Source: Marthasterias glacialis
Lineage: Eukaryota > Echinodermata > Asteroidea > Forcipulatida > Asteriidae
Reading direction: 5' to 3'
Length of the DNA stretch: 64,000 bases
NCBI GenBank assembly: GCA_911728455.2
Contig: OU452236.1
Span: 13,255,838-13,319,837, forward strand
The notes beneath the pieces were generated by a model. That model saw nothing but the letters and a program-made list of their open reading frames with translations, ran no database searches and was not told the origin of the DNA. Positions within the stretch are counted from its first letter, which is position 1, and each line of letters begins with the position of its first letter. Below are positions 8,253-21,500 of this stretch, one piece after another. Position numbers and translations under genes: made by a program.

Positions 8253-11200
8253 CTTCGTGTACAAAAGTGCCATTAGACAGGCGTTTGAAGCGCATTCGGA
8301 GCAGCCCCGCTCCCTGGTGATTTCAAGGCGGAAGATGGCCCTGGCTGGCCAAGAAAACCAGATTTTCAGATGCAGGACTATGGCAGCTAACTGCAGGTAC
8401 AAGAAATTTCTCTCTAGCCCCATTATTTCTGGAGTTATTGGCCGTGGCGCTGCCCACTTCTTTTTTCGGCGTTTTTTTTTTTTGCTTGCTTCAGTCCAGC
8501 ACACATGTAGGGGCCTTGCCTATTGTTGATGTACACACAGCATGGCCGTAAGCACTGGACATCCTCGGGGTGTCCTCTCTCCGCAGTCCCTGGCATCCTC
8601 CCTGTTATTCCCGCATCCTCAAGACCGGCATTTTCGGAAAGCCCTTGAGCAGGGCTTTCCAACAGTGTCAGACTTGTCAGTTTCCCGCCAATTCTTTGGG
8701 AGATAGAGCCGTTGCTAAGTCTTGTTTTCACTCTGTTACAGCTTCGTGTACAAAAGTACCATTAGACAGGCGTTTGAAGCGCATTCGGAGCAGCCCCGCT
8801 CCCTGGTGATTTCAAGGCGGAAGATGGCCCTGGCTGGCCAGGAAAACCAGATTTTCAGATGCAGGACTATGGCAGCTAACTGCAGGTACAAGAAATTTTT
8901 CTCTAACCCCATTATTTCTGGAGTTATTGGCCGTGGCGCTGCCCACTTCTTTTTTCGGCGTGTTTTTTTTTAGCTGGCTTCGGTCCAGCACACATGCTGG
9001 GGCCTTGCCTATTGTTGACGTACACACAGCATGGCCGTATGCACTGGACATCCTCGGGGTGTCCTCTCTACGCAGTCCCTGGCATCCTCCCTGTTAATCC
9101 CGCATCCTCAAGACCGGCATTTTCAGAAAGCCCTTGAGCAGGGCCTTCCAACAGTGTCAGACTTGTCAGTTTCCCGCCAATACTTTGGGAGATAGAGCCG
9201 TTGCTAAGTCTTGTATTCACTCTGTTACAGCTTCGTGTACAAAAGTGCCATTAGACAGGCGTTTGAAGCGCATTCGGAGCAGCCCCGCTCCCTGGTGATT
9301 TCAAGGCGGAAGATGGCCCTGGCTTGCCAGGAAAACCAGATTTTCAGATGCAGGACTATGGCAGCTAACTGCAGGTACAAGAAATTTCTCTCTAGCCCCA
9401 TTATTTCTGGAGATATTGGCCGTGGCGCTGCCCACTTCTTTTTTCGGCGTGTTTTTTTTTTGCTTGCTTCGGTCCAGCACACATGTAGGGGCCTTGCCTA
9501 TTGTTGACGTACACACAGCATGGCTGTAGCACTGGACATCCTCGGGGTGTCCTCTCTCCGCGGTCTTTGGCATCCTCCCTGTTTATCCTGCATCCTCAAG
9601 ACCGGCATTTTCGGAAAGCCCTGGAGCAGGGCTTTCCAACAGTGTCAGACTTGTCAGTTTCCCGCCAATACTTTGGGAGATAGAGCCGTTGTTAAGTCTT
9701 GTTTTTACTCTGTTACAGCTTCGTGTACAAAAGTGCCATTAGACAGGCGTTTGAAGCGCATTCGGAGCAGCCCCGCTCCCTGGTGATTTCAAGGCGGAAG
9801 ATGACCCTGGCTGGCCAGGAAAACCAGATTTTCAGATGCAGGACTATGGCAGCTAACTGCAGGTACAAGAAATTTCTCTCTAGCCTCATTATTTCTGGAG
9901 TTATTGGCCGTGGCGCTGCCCACTTCTTTTTTCGGCGTTTTTTTTTAGCTGGCTTCGGTCCAGCACACACGTAGCGGCCTTGCCTATTGTTGTCCTACAT
10001 ACAGCATGGCCGTATGCACAGGACATCTTCGGGGTGTCCTCTCTCCGCGGTCCCTGGCATCCTCTCTGTTTATCCTGCATCCTCAAGACCAACATTTTCG
10101 GAAAGCCCTTGAGCAGGGCTTTCCAACAGTGTCAGACTTGTCAGTTTCCCGCCAATACTTTGGGAGATAGAGCCGTTGCTAAGTCTTGTTTTCACTCTGT
10201 TACAGCTTCGTGTACAAAAGTGCCATTAGACATGCGTTTGAAGCGCATTCGGAGCAGCCCCGCTCCCTGGTGATTTCAAGGCGGAAGATGGCCCTGGCTG
10301 GCCAGGAAACCAGATTTTCAGATGCAGGACTATGGCAGCTAACTGCAGGTACAAGAAATTTCTCTCTAGCCCCATTATTTCTGGAGATATTGGCCGTGGC
10401 GCTGCCCACATCTTTTTTCGGCGTTTTTTTTTAGCTGGCTTCGGTCCAGCACACACGTAGCGGCCTTGGCTACTGTTGACCTACATACAGCATGGCCGTA
10501 TGCACAGGACATCTTCGGGGTGTCCTCTCTCTGCGGTCCCTGGCATCCTCCCTGTTTATCCTGCATCCTCAAGACCAACATTTTCGGAAAGCCCTTGAGC
10601 AGGGCTTTCCAACAGTGTCAGACTTGTCAGTTTCCTGCCAATACTTTGGGAGATAGAGCCGTTGCTAAGTCTTGTTTTCACTCTGTTACAGCTTCGTGTA
10701 CAAAAGTGCCATTAGACAGGCGTTTGAAGCGCATTCGGAGCAGCCCCGCTCCCTGGTGATTTCAAGGCGGAAGATGGCCCTGGCTGGCCAAGAAAACCAG
10801 ATTTTCAGATGCAGGACTATGGCAGCTAACTGCAGGTACAAGAGATTTCTCTCTAGCCCCATTATTTCTGGAGTTATTGGCCGTGGCGCTGCCCACTTCT
10901 TTTTTCGGCGTGTTTTTTTTTTTGCTGGCTTCGGTCCAGCACACACGTAGCGGCCTTGGCTATAGATGACGTACACACAGCATGGCCGTATGCACTGGAC
11001 ATCCTCGGGGTGTCCTCTCTCTGCGGTCCCTGGCATCCTCCCTGTTTATCCTGCATCCTCAAGACCAACATTTTCGGAAAGCCCTTGAGCAGGGCTTTCC
11101 AACAGTGTCAGACTTGTCAGTTTCCCGCCAATACTTTAGGAGATAGAGCCGTTGCTAAGTCTTGTTTTCACTCTGTTACAGCTTCGTGTACAAAAGTGCC

Positions 11201-12158
11201 ATTAGACAGGCGTTTGAAGCGCATTCGGAGCAGCCCCGCTCCCTGGTGATTTCAAGGCGGAAGATGGCCCTGGCTGGCCAGGAAAACCAGATTTTCAGAT
11301 GCAGGACTATGGCAGCTAACTGCAGGTACAAGAAATTTCTCTCTAGCCCCATTATTTCTGGAGTTATTGGCCGTGGCGCTGCCCACTTCGTTTTTCGGCG
11401 TGTTTTTTTTTTTGCTGGCTTCGGTCCAGCACACATGTAGGGGCCTTGCCTATTGTTGACGTACACACAGCATGGCCGTATGCACTGGACATCCTCGGGG
11501 TTTCCTCTCTCCGCGGCCCCTGGCATCCTCCCTGTTTATCCCACATCCTCAAGACCGGCATTTTCGGAAAGCCCTTGAGCAGGGCTTTCCAACAGTGTCA
11601 GACTTGTCAGTTTCCCGCCAATACTTTGGGAGATAGAGCCGTTGTTAAGTCTTGTTTTTACTCTGTTACAGCTTCGTGTACAAAAGCGCCTTTAGACAGG
11701 CGTTTGAAGCGCATTCGGAGCAGCCCCGCTCCCTGGTGATTTCAAGGCGGAAGATGACCCTGGCTGGCCAGGAAAACCAGATTTTCAGATGCAGGACTAT
11801 GGCAGCTAACTGCAGGTACAAGAAATTTCTCTCTAGCCCCATTATTTCTGGAGTTATTGGCCGTGGCGCTGCCCACTTCTTTTTTCGGCGTTTTTTTTTA
11901 GCTGGCTTCGGTCCAGCACACACGTAGCGGCCTTGCCTATTGTTGACCTACATACAGCATGGCCGTATGCACAGGACATCTTCAGGGTGTCCTCTCTCCG
12001 CGGTCCCTGGCATCCTCTCTGTTTATCCTGCATCCTCAAGACCAAAATTTTCGGAAAGCCCTTGAGCAGGGCTTTCCAACAGTGTCAGACTTGTCAGTTT
12101 CCCGCCAATTCTTTGGGAGATAGAGCCGTTGCTAAGTCTTGTTTTCACTCTGTTACAG
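8253..12158 (+). repeat. Heterogeneous monomers, no strict higher-order repeat
   Basis: Modules start at 8253, 8742, 9231, 9719, 10206, 10692, 11182 and 11672. Several unit types alternate, including the first ones with AGCTGG after the T-tract and ACGTAGCGGCC. The units at 9719 and 11672 share a rare GCC to ACC change after the module's ATG and the unusual CTACATACAGC and ACAGGACATCTTC spacer, 1953 bp apart, which suggests an older four-unit duplication. The module at 10206 has lost one base. Confidence 0.85.
10206..10348 (+). other. Exon-like module, 1-nt deletion (143 nt)
   Basis: CCAGGAAACC at about 10303-10311 has three A where other copies have four, shifting the frame. No other copy shares it. 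The module also has CATGCG (Gln to His). Confidence 0.8.
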
Positions 12159-15100
12159 CTTCGTGTACAAAAGTGCCATTAGACAGGCGTTTGAAGCGCA
12201 TTCGGAGCAGCCCCGCTCCCTGGTGATTTCAAGGCGGAAGATGGCCCTGGCTGGCCAGGAAAACCAGATTTTCAGATGCAGGACTATGGCAGCTAACTGC
12301 AGGTACAAGAAATTTCTCTCTAGCCCCAGTATTTCTGGAGTTATTGGCCGTGGCGCCGCCCACTTCTTTTTTCGGCGTTTTTTTTTTTTGCTGGCTTCGG
12401 TCCAGCACACATGTAGGGGCCTTGCCTATTGTTGACGTACACACAGCATGGCCGTAGCACTGGACATCCTCGGGGTGTCCTCTCTCCGCGGTCCCTGGCA
12501 TCCTCCCTGTTTATCCTGCATCCTCAAGACCGGCATTTTCGGAAAGCCCTTGAGCAGGGCTTTCCAACAGTGTCAGACTTGTCAGTTTCCCGCCAATACT
12601 TTGGGAGATAGAGCCGTTGCTAAGTCTTGTTTTCACTCTGTTACAGCTTCGTGTACAAAAGTACCATTAGACAGGCGTTTGAAGCGCATTCGGAGCAGCT
12701 CCGCTCCCTGGTGATTTCAAGGCGGAAGATGGCCCTGGCTGGCCAGGAAAACCAGATTTTCAGATGCAGGACTATGGCAGCTAACTGCAGGTACAAGAAA
12801 TTTCTCTCTAGCCCCATTATTTCTGGAGTTATTTTCCGTGGCGCTGCCCACTTCTTTTTTCGGCGTGTTTTTTTTTTTGCTGGCTTCGGTCCAGCACACA
12901 TGTAGGGGCCTTGCCTATTGTTGACGTACACACAGCATGGCCGTAGCACTGGACATCCTCGGGGTGTCCTCTCTCCGCGGTCCCTGGCATCCTCCCTGTT
13001 TATCTTGCATCCTCAAGACCGGCATTTTCGGAAAGCCCTGGACCAGGGCTTTCCAACAGTGTCAGACTTGTCAGTTTCCCGCCAATACTTTGGGAGATAG
13101 AGCCGTTGCTAAGTCTTGTTTTCACTCTGTTACAGCTTCGTGTACAAAAGTACCATTAGACAGGCGTTTGAAGCGCATTCGGAGCAGCCCCGCTCCCTGG
13201 TGATTTCAAGGCGGAAGATGGCCCTGGCTGGCCAGGAAAACCAGATTTTCAGATGCAGGACTCTGGCAGCTAACTGCAGGTACAAGAAATTTCTCTCTAG
13301 CCTCATTATTTCTGGAGTTATTGGCCGTGGCGCTGCCCACTTCTTTTTTCGGCGTGTTTTTTTTTGCTGGCTTCGGTCCAGCACACATGTAGGGGCCTTG
13401 CCTATTGTTGACGTACACTCAGCATGGCCGTATGCACTGGACATCCTCGGGGTGTCCTCTCTCCGCAGTCCCTGGCATCCTCCCTGTTAATCCCGCATCC
13501 TCAAGACCGGCATTTTTGGAAAGCCCTTGAGCAGGGCTTTCCAACAGTGTCAGACTTGTCAGTTTCCCGCCAATACTTTGGGAGATAGAGCCGTTGCTAA
13601 GTCTTGTTTTCACTCTGTTACAGCTTCGTGTACAAAAGTACCATTAGACAGGCGTTTGAAGCGCATTCGGAGCAGCTCCGCTCCCTGGTGATTTCAAGGT
13701 GGAAGATGGCCCTGGCTGGCCAGGAAAACCAGATTTTCAGATGCAGGACTATGGCAGCTAACTGCAGGTACAAGAAATTTCTCTCTAGCCCCATTATTTC
13801 TGGAGTTATTGGACGTGGCGCTGCCCACTTCTTTTTTCGGCGTGTTTTTTTTTTTGCTGGCTTCGGTCCAGCACACATGTAGGGGCCTTGCCTATTGTTG
13901 ACGTACACACAGCATGGCCGTAGCACTGGACATCCTCGGGGTGTCCTCTCTCCGCGGTCCCTGGCATCCTCCCTGTTTATCTTGCATCCTCAAGACCGGC
14001 ATTTTCGGAAAGCCCTGGACCAGGGCTTTCCAACAGTGTCAGACTTGTCAGTTTCCCGCCAATACTTTGGGAGATAGAGCCGTTGCTAAGTCTTGTTTTC
14101 ACTCTGTTACAGCTTCGTGTACAAAAGTACCATTAGACATGCGTTTGAAGCGCATTCGGAGCAGCCCCGCTCCCTGGTGATTTCAAGGCGGAAGATGGCC
14201 CTGGCTGGCCAGGAAAACCAGATTTTCAGATGCAGGACTATGGCAGCTAACTGCAGGTACAAGAAATTTCTCTCTAGCCTCATTATTTCTGGAGTTATTG
14301 GCCGTGGCGCTGCCCACTTCTTTTTTCGGCGTGTTTTTTTTTTGCTGGCTTCGGTCCAGCACACATGTAGGGGCCTTGCCTATTGTTGACGTACACACAG
14401 CATGGCCGTAGCACTGGACATCCTCGGGGTGTCCTCTCTCCGCGGTCCCTGGCATCCTCCCTGTTTATCCTGCATCCTGAAGACCGGCATTTTCGGAAAG
14501 CCCTGGAGCAGGGCTTTCCAACAGTGTCAGACTTGTCAGTTTCCCGCCAATACTTTGGGAGATAGAGCCGTTGCTAAGTCTTGTTTTCACTCTGTTACAG
14601 CTTCGTGTACAAAAGTACCATTAGACAGGCGTTTGAAGCGCATTCGGAGCAGCTCCGCTCCCTGGTGATTTCAAGGCGGAAGATGGCCCTGGCTGGCCAG
14701 GAAAACCAGATTTTCAGATGCAGGACTATGGCAGCTAACTGCAGGTACAAGAAATTTCTCTCTAGCCCCATTATTTCTGGAGTTATTTTCCGTGGCGCTG
14801 CCCACTTCTTTTTTCGGCGTGTTTTTTTTTTTGCTGGCTTCGGTCCAGCACACATGTAGGGGCCTTGCCTATTGTTGACGTACACACAGCATGGCCGTAG
14901 CACTGGACATCCTCGGGGTGTCCTCTCTCCGCGGTCCCTGGCATCCTCCCTGTTTATCCTGCATCCTCAAGACCGGCATTTTCGGAAAGCCCTGGAGCAG
15001 GGCTTTCCAACAGTGTTAGACTTGTCAGTTTCCCGCCAATACTTTGGGAGATAGAGCCGTTGCTAAGTCTTGTTTCACTCTGTTACAGCTTCGTGTACAA

Positions 15101-18100
15101 AAGTACCATTAGACAGGCGTTTGAAGCGCATTCGGAGCAGCCCCGCTCCCTGGTGATTTCAAGGCGGAAGATGGCCCTGGCTGGCCAGGAAAACCAGATT
15201 TTCAGATGCAGGACTATGGCAGCTAACTGCAGGTACAGGAAATTTCTCTCTAGCCTCATTATTTCTGGAGTTATTGGCCGTGGCGCTGCCCACTTCTTTT
15301 TTCGGCGTGGTTTTTTTTGCTGGCTTCGGTCCAGCACACATGTAGGGGCCTTGCCTATTGTTGACGTACACACAGCATGGCCGTAGCACTGGACATCCTC
15401 GGGGTGTCCTCTCTCCGCGGTCCCTGGCATCCTCCCTGTTTATCCTGCATCCTGAAGACCGGCATTTTCGGAAAGCCCTTGAGCAGGGCTTTCCAACAGT
15501 GTCAGACTTGTCAGTTTCCCGCCAATACTTTGGGAGATAGAGCCGTTGCTAAGTCTTGTTTTCACTCTGTTACAGCTTCGTGTACAAAAGTACCATTAGA
15601 CAGGCGTTTGAAGCGCATTCGGAGCAGCCCCGCTCCCTGGTGATTTCAAGGCGGAAGATGGCCCTGGCTGGCCAGGAAAACCAGATTTTCAGATGCAGGA
15701 CTATGGCAGCTAACTGCAGGTACAAGAAATTTCTCTCTAGCCCCATTATTTCTGGAGTTATTGGACGTGGCGCTGCCCACTTCTTTTTTCGGCGTGTTTT
15801 TTTTTTGCTGGCTTCGGTCCAGCACACATGTAGGGGCCTTGCCTATTGTTGACGTACACACAGCATGGCCGTAGCACTGGACATCCTCGGGGTGTCCTCT
15901 CTCCGCGGTCCCTGGCATCCTCCCTGTTTATCCTGCATCCTCAAGACCGGCATTTTCGGAAAGCCCTTGAGCAGGGCTTTCCAACAGTGTCAGACTTGTC
16001 AGTTTCCCGCCAATACTTTGGGAGATAGAGCCGTTGCTAAGTCTTGTTTTCACTCTGTTACAGCTTCGTGTACAAAAGTACCATTAGACAGGCGTTTGAA
16101 GCGCATTCGGAGCAGCTCCGCTCCCTGGTGATTTCAAGGCGGAAGATGGCCCTGGCTGGCCAGGAAAACCAGATTTTCAGATGCAGGACTATGGCAGCTA
16201 ACTGCAGGTACAAGAAATTTCTCTCTAGCCCCATTATTTCTGGAGTTATTGGACGTGGCGCTGCCCACTTCTTTTTTCGGCGTGTTTTTTTTTTTGCTGG
16301 CTTCGGTCCAGCACACATGTAGGGGCCTTGCCTATTGTTGACGTACACACAGCATGGCCGTAGCACTGGACATCCTCGGGGTGTCCTCTCTCCGCGGTCC
16401 CTGGCATCCTCCCTGTTTATTTGCATCCTCAAGACCGGCATTTTCGGAAAGCCCTGGACCAGGGCTTTCCAACAGTGTCAGACTTGTCAGTTTCCCGCCA
16501 ATACTTTGGGAGATAGAGCCGTTGCTAAGTCTTGTTTTCACTCTGTTACAGCTTCGTGTACAAAAGTACCATTAGACATGCGTTTGAAGCGCATTCGGAG
16601 CAGCCCCGCTCCCTGGTGATTTCAAGGCGGAAGATGGCCCTGGCTGGCCAGGAAAACCAGATTTTCAGATGCAGGACTATGGCAGCTAACTGCAGGTACA
16701 AGAAATTTCTCTCTAGCCTCATTATTTCTGGAGTTATTGGCCGTGGCGCTGCCCACTTCTTTTTTCGGCGTGTTTTTTTTTGCTGGCTTCGGTCCAGCAC
16801 ACATGTAGGGGCCTTGCCTATTGTTGACGTACACACAGCATGGCCGTAGCACTGGACATCCTCGGGGTGTCCTCTCTCCGCGGTCCCTGGCATCCTCCCT
16901 GTTTATCCTGCATCCTGAAGACCGGCATTTTCGGAAAGCCCTGGAGCAGGGCTTTCCAACAGTGTCAGACTTGTCAGTTTCCCGCCAATACTTTGGGAGA
17001 TAGAGCCGTTGCTAAGTCTTGTTTTCACTCTGTTACAGCTTCGTGTACAAAAGTACCATTAGACAGGCGTTTGAAGCGCATTCGGAGCAGCTCCGCTCCC
17101 TGGTGATTTCAAGGCGGAAGATGGCCCTGGCTGGCCAGGAAAACCAGATTTTCAGATGCAGGACTATGGCAGCTAACTGCAGGTACAAGAAATTTCTCTC
17201 TAGCCCCATTATTTCTGGAGTTATTGGCCGTGGCGCTGCCCACTTCTTTTTTCGGCGTGTTTTTTTTTTTGCTGGCTTCGGTCCAGCACACATGTAGGGG
17301 CCTTGCCTATTGTTGACGTACACACAGCATGGCCGTAGCACTGGACATCCTCGGGGTGTCCTCTCTCCGCGGTCCCTGGCATCCTCCCTGTTTATCCTGC
17401 ATCCTCAAGACCGGCATTTTCGGAAAGCCCTGGAGCAGGGCTTTCCAACAGTGTTAGACTTGTCAGTTTCCCGCCAATACTTTGGGAGATAGAGCCGTTG
17501 CTAAGTCTTGTTTCACTCTGTTACAGCTTCGTGTACAAAAGTACCATTAGACAGGCGTTTGAAGCGCATTCGGAGCAGCCCCGCTCCCTGGTGATTTCAA
17601 GGCGGAAGATGGCCCTGGCTGGCCAGGAAAACCAGATTTTCAGATGCAGGACTATGGCAGCTAACTGCAGGTACAGGAAATTTCTCTCTAGCCTCATTAT
17701 TTCTGGAGTTATTGGCCGTGGCGCTGCCCACTTCTTTTTTCGGCGTGGTTTTTTTTGCTGGCTTCGGTCCAGCACACATGTAGGGGCCTTGCCTATTGTT
17801 GACGTACACACAGCATGGCCGTAGCACTGGACATCCTCGGGGTGTCCTCTCTCCGCGGTCCCTGGCATCCTCCCTGTTTATCCTGCATCCTCAAGACCGG
17901 CATTTTCGGAAAGCCCTGGAGCAGGGCTTTCCAACAGTGTCAGACTTGTCAGTTTCCCGCCAATACTTTGGGAGATAGAGCCGTTGCTAAGTCTTGTTTT
18001 CACTCTGTTACAGCTTCGTGTACAAAAGTACCATTAGACAGGCGTTTGAAGCGCATTCGGAGCAGCCCCGCTCCCTGGTGATTTCAAGGCGGAAGATGGC

Positions 18101-18502
18101 CCTGGCTGGCCAGGAAAACCAGATTTTCAGATGCAGGACTATGGCAGCTAACTGCAGGTACAAGAAATTTCTCTCTAGCCCCATTATTTCTGGAGTTATT
18201 GGCCGTGGCGCTGCCCACTTCTTTTTTCGGCGTGTTTTTTTTTTTGCTGGCTTCGGTCCAGCACACATGTAGGGGCCTTGCCTATTGTTGACGTACACAC
18301 AGCATGGCCGTAGCACTGGACATCCTTGGGGTGTCCTCTCTCCGCGGTCCCTGGCATCCTCCCTGTTTATCCTGCATCCCCAAGACCAACATTTTCGGAA
18401 AGCCCTTGAGCAGGGCTTTCCAACAGTGTCAGACTTGTCAGTTTCCCGCCAATACTTTGGGAGATAGAGCCGTTGCTAAGTCTTGTTTTCACTCTGTTAC
18501 AG
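12159..18502 (+). repeat. Block with two-, four- and five-unit periodicities
   Basis: Modules start at 12159, 12647, 13136, 13624, 14113, 14601, 15089, 15576, 16064, 16552, 17039, 17527 and 18014. AGCTCCGCTCC (Pro to Leu) marks 12647, 13624, 14601, 16064 and 17039. CATGCG (Gln to His) marks 14113 and 16552. A one-base loss in the pyrimidine tract together with GTGTTAGAC marks 15089 and 17527. The three-module run 14113-15089 matches 16552-17527 at an offset of 2438-2439 bp (five units). TTTTCCGTGG replaces TTGGCCGTGG near 12832 and 14786. Confidence 0.88.
13030..13054 (+). repeat. Inverted repeat extended to 12-bp arms
   Basis: Here the loop is TGGACCA, so the arms grow to GGAAAGCCCTGG and CCAGGGCTTTCC around a single A. 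The same form occurs at 14007-14031 and 16446-16470, in related higher-order positions, so it arose once and spread by duplication. Confidence 0.8.
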
Positions 18503-21500
18503 CTTCGTGTACAAAAGTGCCATTAGACAGGCGTTTGAAGCGCATTCGGAGCAGCCCCGCTCCCTGATGATTTCAAGGCGAAAGATGGCCCTGGCTGGCC
18601 AGGAAAACCACATTTTCAGATGCAGGACTATGGCAGCTAACTGCAGGTACAAGAAATTTTTCTCTAGCCCCATTATTTCTGGAGTAATTGGCCGTGGCGC
18701 TGCCCACTTCGTTTTTCGGCGTGTTTTTTTTTAGCTGGCTTCGGTCCAGCACACATGTAGGGGCCTTGCCTATTGTTGACGTACACACAGCATGGCCGTA
18801 GCACTGGACATCCTCGGGGTGTCCTCTCTCCGCGGTCTTTGGCATCCTCCCTGTTTATCCTGCATCCTCAAGACCGGCATTTTCGGAAAGCCCTGGAGCA
18901 GGGCTTTCCAACAGTGTCAGACTTGTCAGTTTCCCGCCAATACTTTGGGAGATAGAGCCGTTGATAAGTCTTGTTTTCACTCTGTTACAGCTTCGTGTAC
19001 AAAAGTACCATTAGACAGGCGTTTGAAGCGCATTCGGAGCAGCCCCGCTCCCTGGTGATTTCAAGGCGGAAGATGGCCCTGGCTGGCCAGGAAAACCAGA
19101 TTTTCAGATGCAGGACTATGGCAGCTAACTGCAGGTACAAGAAATTTCTCTCTAGCCTCATTATTTCTGGAGTTATTGGCCGTGGCGCTGCCCACTTCTT
19201 TTTTCGGCGTGTTTTTTTTGGCTGGCTTCGGTCCAGCACACATGTAGGGGCCTTGCCTATTGTTGACGTACACACAGCATGGCCGTAGCACTGGACATCC
19301 TCGGGGTGTCCTCTCTCCGCGGTCCCTGGCATCCTCCCTGTTTATCCTGCATCCTCAAGACCGGCATTTTCGGAAAGCCCTTGAGCAGGGCTTTCCAACA
19401 GTGTCAGACTTGTCAGTTTCCCGCCAATACTTTGGGAGATAGAGCCGTTGCTAAGTCTTGTTTTCACTCTGTTACAGCTTCGTGTACAAAAGTGCCATTA
19501 GACAGGCGTTTGAAGCGCATTCGGAGCAGCCCCGCTCCCTGATGATTTCAAGGCGAAAGATGGCCCTGGCTGGCCAGGAAAACCAGATTTTCAGATGCAG
19601 GACTATGGCAGCTAACTGCAGGTACAAGAAATTTTTCTCTAGCCCCATTATTTCTGGAGTTATTGGCCGTGGCGCTGCCCACTTCGTTTTTCGGCGTGTT
19701 TTTTTTTAGCTGGCTTCGGTCCAGCACACATGTAGGGGCCTTGCCTATTGTTGACGTACACACAGCATGGCCGTAGCACTGGACATCCTCGGGGTGTCCT
19801 CTCTCCGCGGTCTTTGGCATCCTCCCTGTTTATCCTGCATCCTCAAGACCGGCATTTTCGGAAAGCCCTTGAGCAGGGCTTTCCAACAGTGTCAGACTTG
19901 TCAGTTTCCCGCCAATACTTTGGGAGATAGAGCCGTTGCTAAGTCTTGTTTTCACTCTGTTACAGCTTCGTGTACAAAAGTACCATTAGACAGGCGTTTG
20001 AAGCGCATTCGGAGCAGCCCCGCTCCCTGGTGATTTCAAGGCGGAAGATGGCCCTGGCTGGCCAGGAAAACCAGATTTTCAGATGCAGGACTATGGCAGC
20101 TAACTGCAGTAACAAGAAATTTCTCTCTAGCCCCATTATTTCTGGAGTTATTGGCCGTGGCGCTGCCCACTTCTTTTTTCGGCGTGGTTTTTTTTTGCTG
20201 GCTTTGGTCCAGCACACATGTAGGGGCCTTGCCTATTGTTGACGTACACACAGCATGGCCGTAGCACTGGACATCCTCGGGGTGTCCTCTCTCCGCGGTC
20301 TTTGGCATCCTCCCTGTTTATCCTGCATCCTCAAGACCGGCATTTTCGGAAAGCCCTGGAGCAGGGCTTTCCAACAGTGTCAGACTTGTCAGTTTCCCGC
20401 CAATACTTTGGGAGATAGAGCCGTTGCTAAGTCTTGTTTTCACTCTGTTACAGCTTCGTGTACAAAAGTACCATTAGACAGGCGTTTGAAGCGCATTCGG
20501 AGCAGCCCCGCTCCCTGGTGATTTCAAGGCGGAAGATGGCCCTGGCTGGCCAGGAAAACCAGATTTTCAGATGCAGGACTATGGCAGCTAACTGCAGGTA
20601 CAAGAAATTTCTCTCTAGCCTCATTATTTCTGGAGTTATTGGCCGTGGCGCTGCCCACTTCTTTTTTCGGCGTGTTTTTTTTTTGCTGGCTTCGGTCCAG
20701 CACACATGTAGGGGCCTTGCCTATTGTTGACGTACACACAGCATGGCCGTAGCACTGGACATCCTCGGGGTGTCCTCTCTCCGCGGTCCCTGGCATCCTC
20801 CCTGTTTATCCTGCATCCTCAAGACCGGCATTTTCGGAAAGCCCTTGAGCAGGGCTTTCCAACAGTGTCAGACTTGTCAGTTTCCCGCCAATACTTTGGG
20901 AGATAGAGCCGTTGCTAAGTCTTGTTTTCACTCTGTTACAGCTTCGTGTACAAAAGTGCCATTAGACAGGCGTTTGAAGCGCATTCGGAGCAGCCCCGCT
21001 CCCTGGTGATTTCAAGGCGGAAGATGGCCCTGGCTGGCCAGGAAAACCAGATTTTCAGATGCAGGACTATGGCAGCTAACTGCAGGTACAAGAAATTTCT
21101 CTCTAGCCCCATTATTTCTGGAGTTATTGGCCGTGGCGCTGCCCACTTCTTTTTTCGGCGTGTTTTTTTTTTGCCTGCTTCGGTCCAGCACACATGTAGG
21201 GCCCTTGCCTATTGTTGACGTACACACAGCATGGCCGTAGCACTGGACATCCTCGGGGTGTCCTCTCTCCGCGGTCCCTGGCATCCTCCATGTTTATCCT
21301 GCATCCTCAAGACCGGCATTTTCGGAAAGCCCTTGAGCAGGGCTTTTCAACAGTGTCAGACTTGTCAGTTTCCCGCCAATACTTTGGGAGATAGAGCCGT
21401 TGCTAAGTCTTGTTTTCACTCTGTTACAGCTTCGTGTACAAAAGTGCCATTAGACAGGCGTTTGAAGCGCATTCGGAGCAGCCCCGCTCCCTGGTGATTT

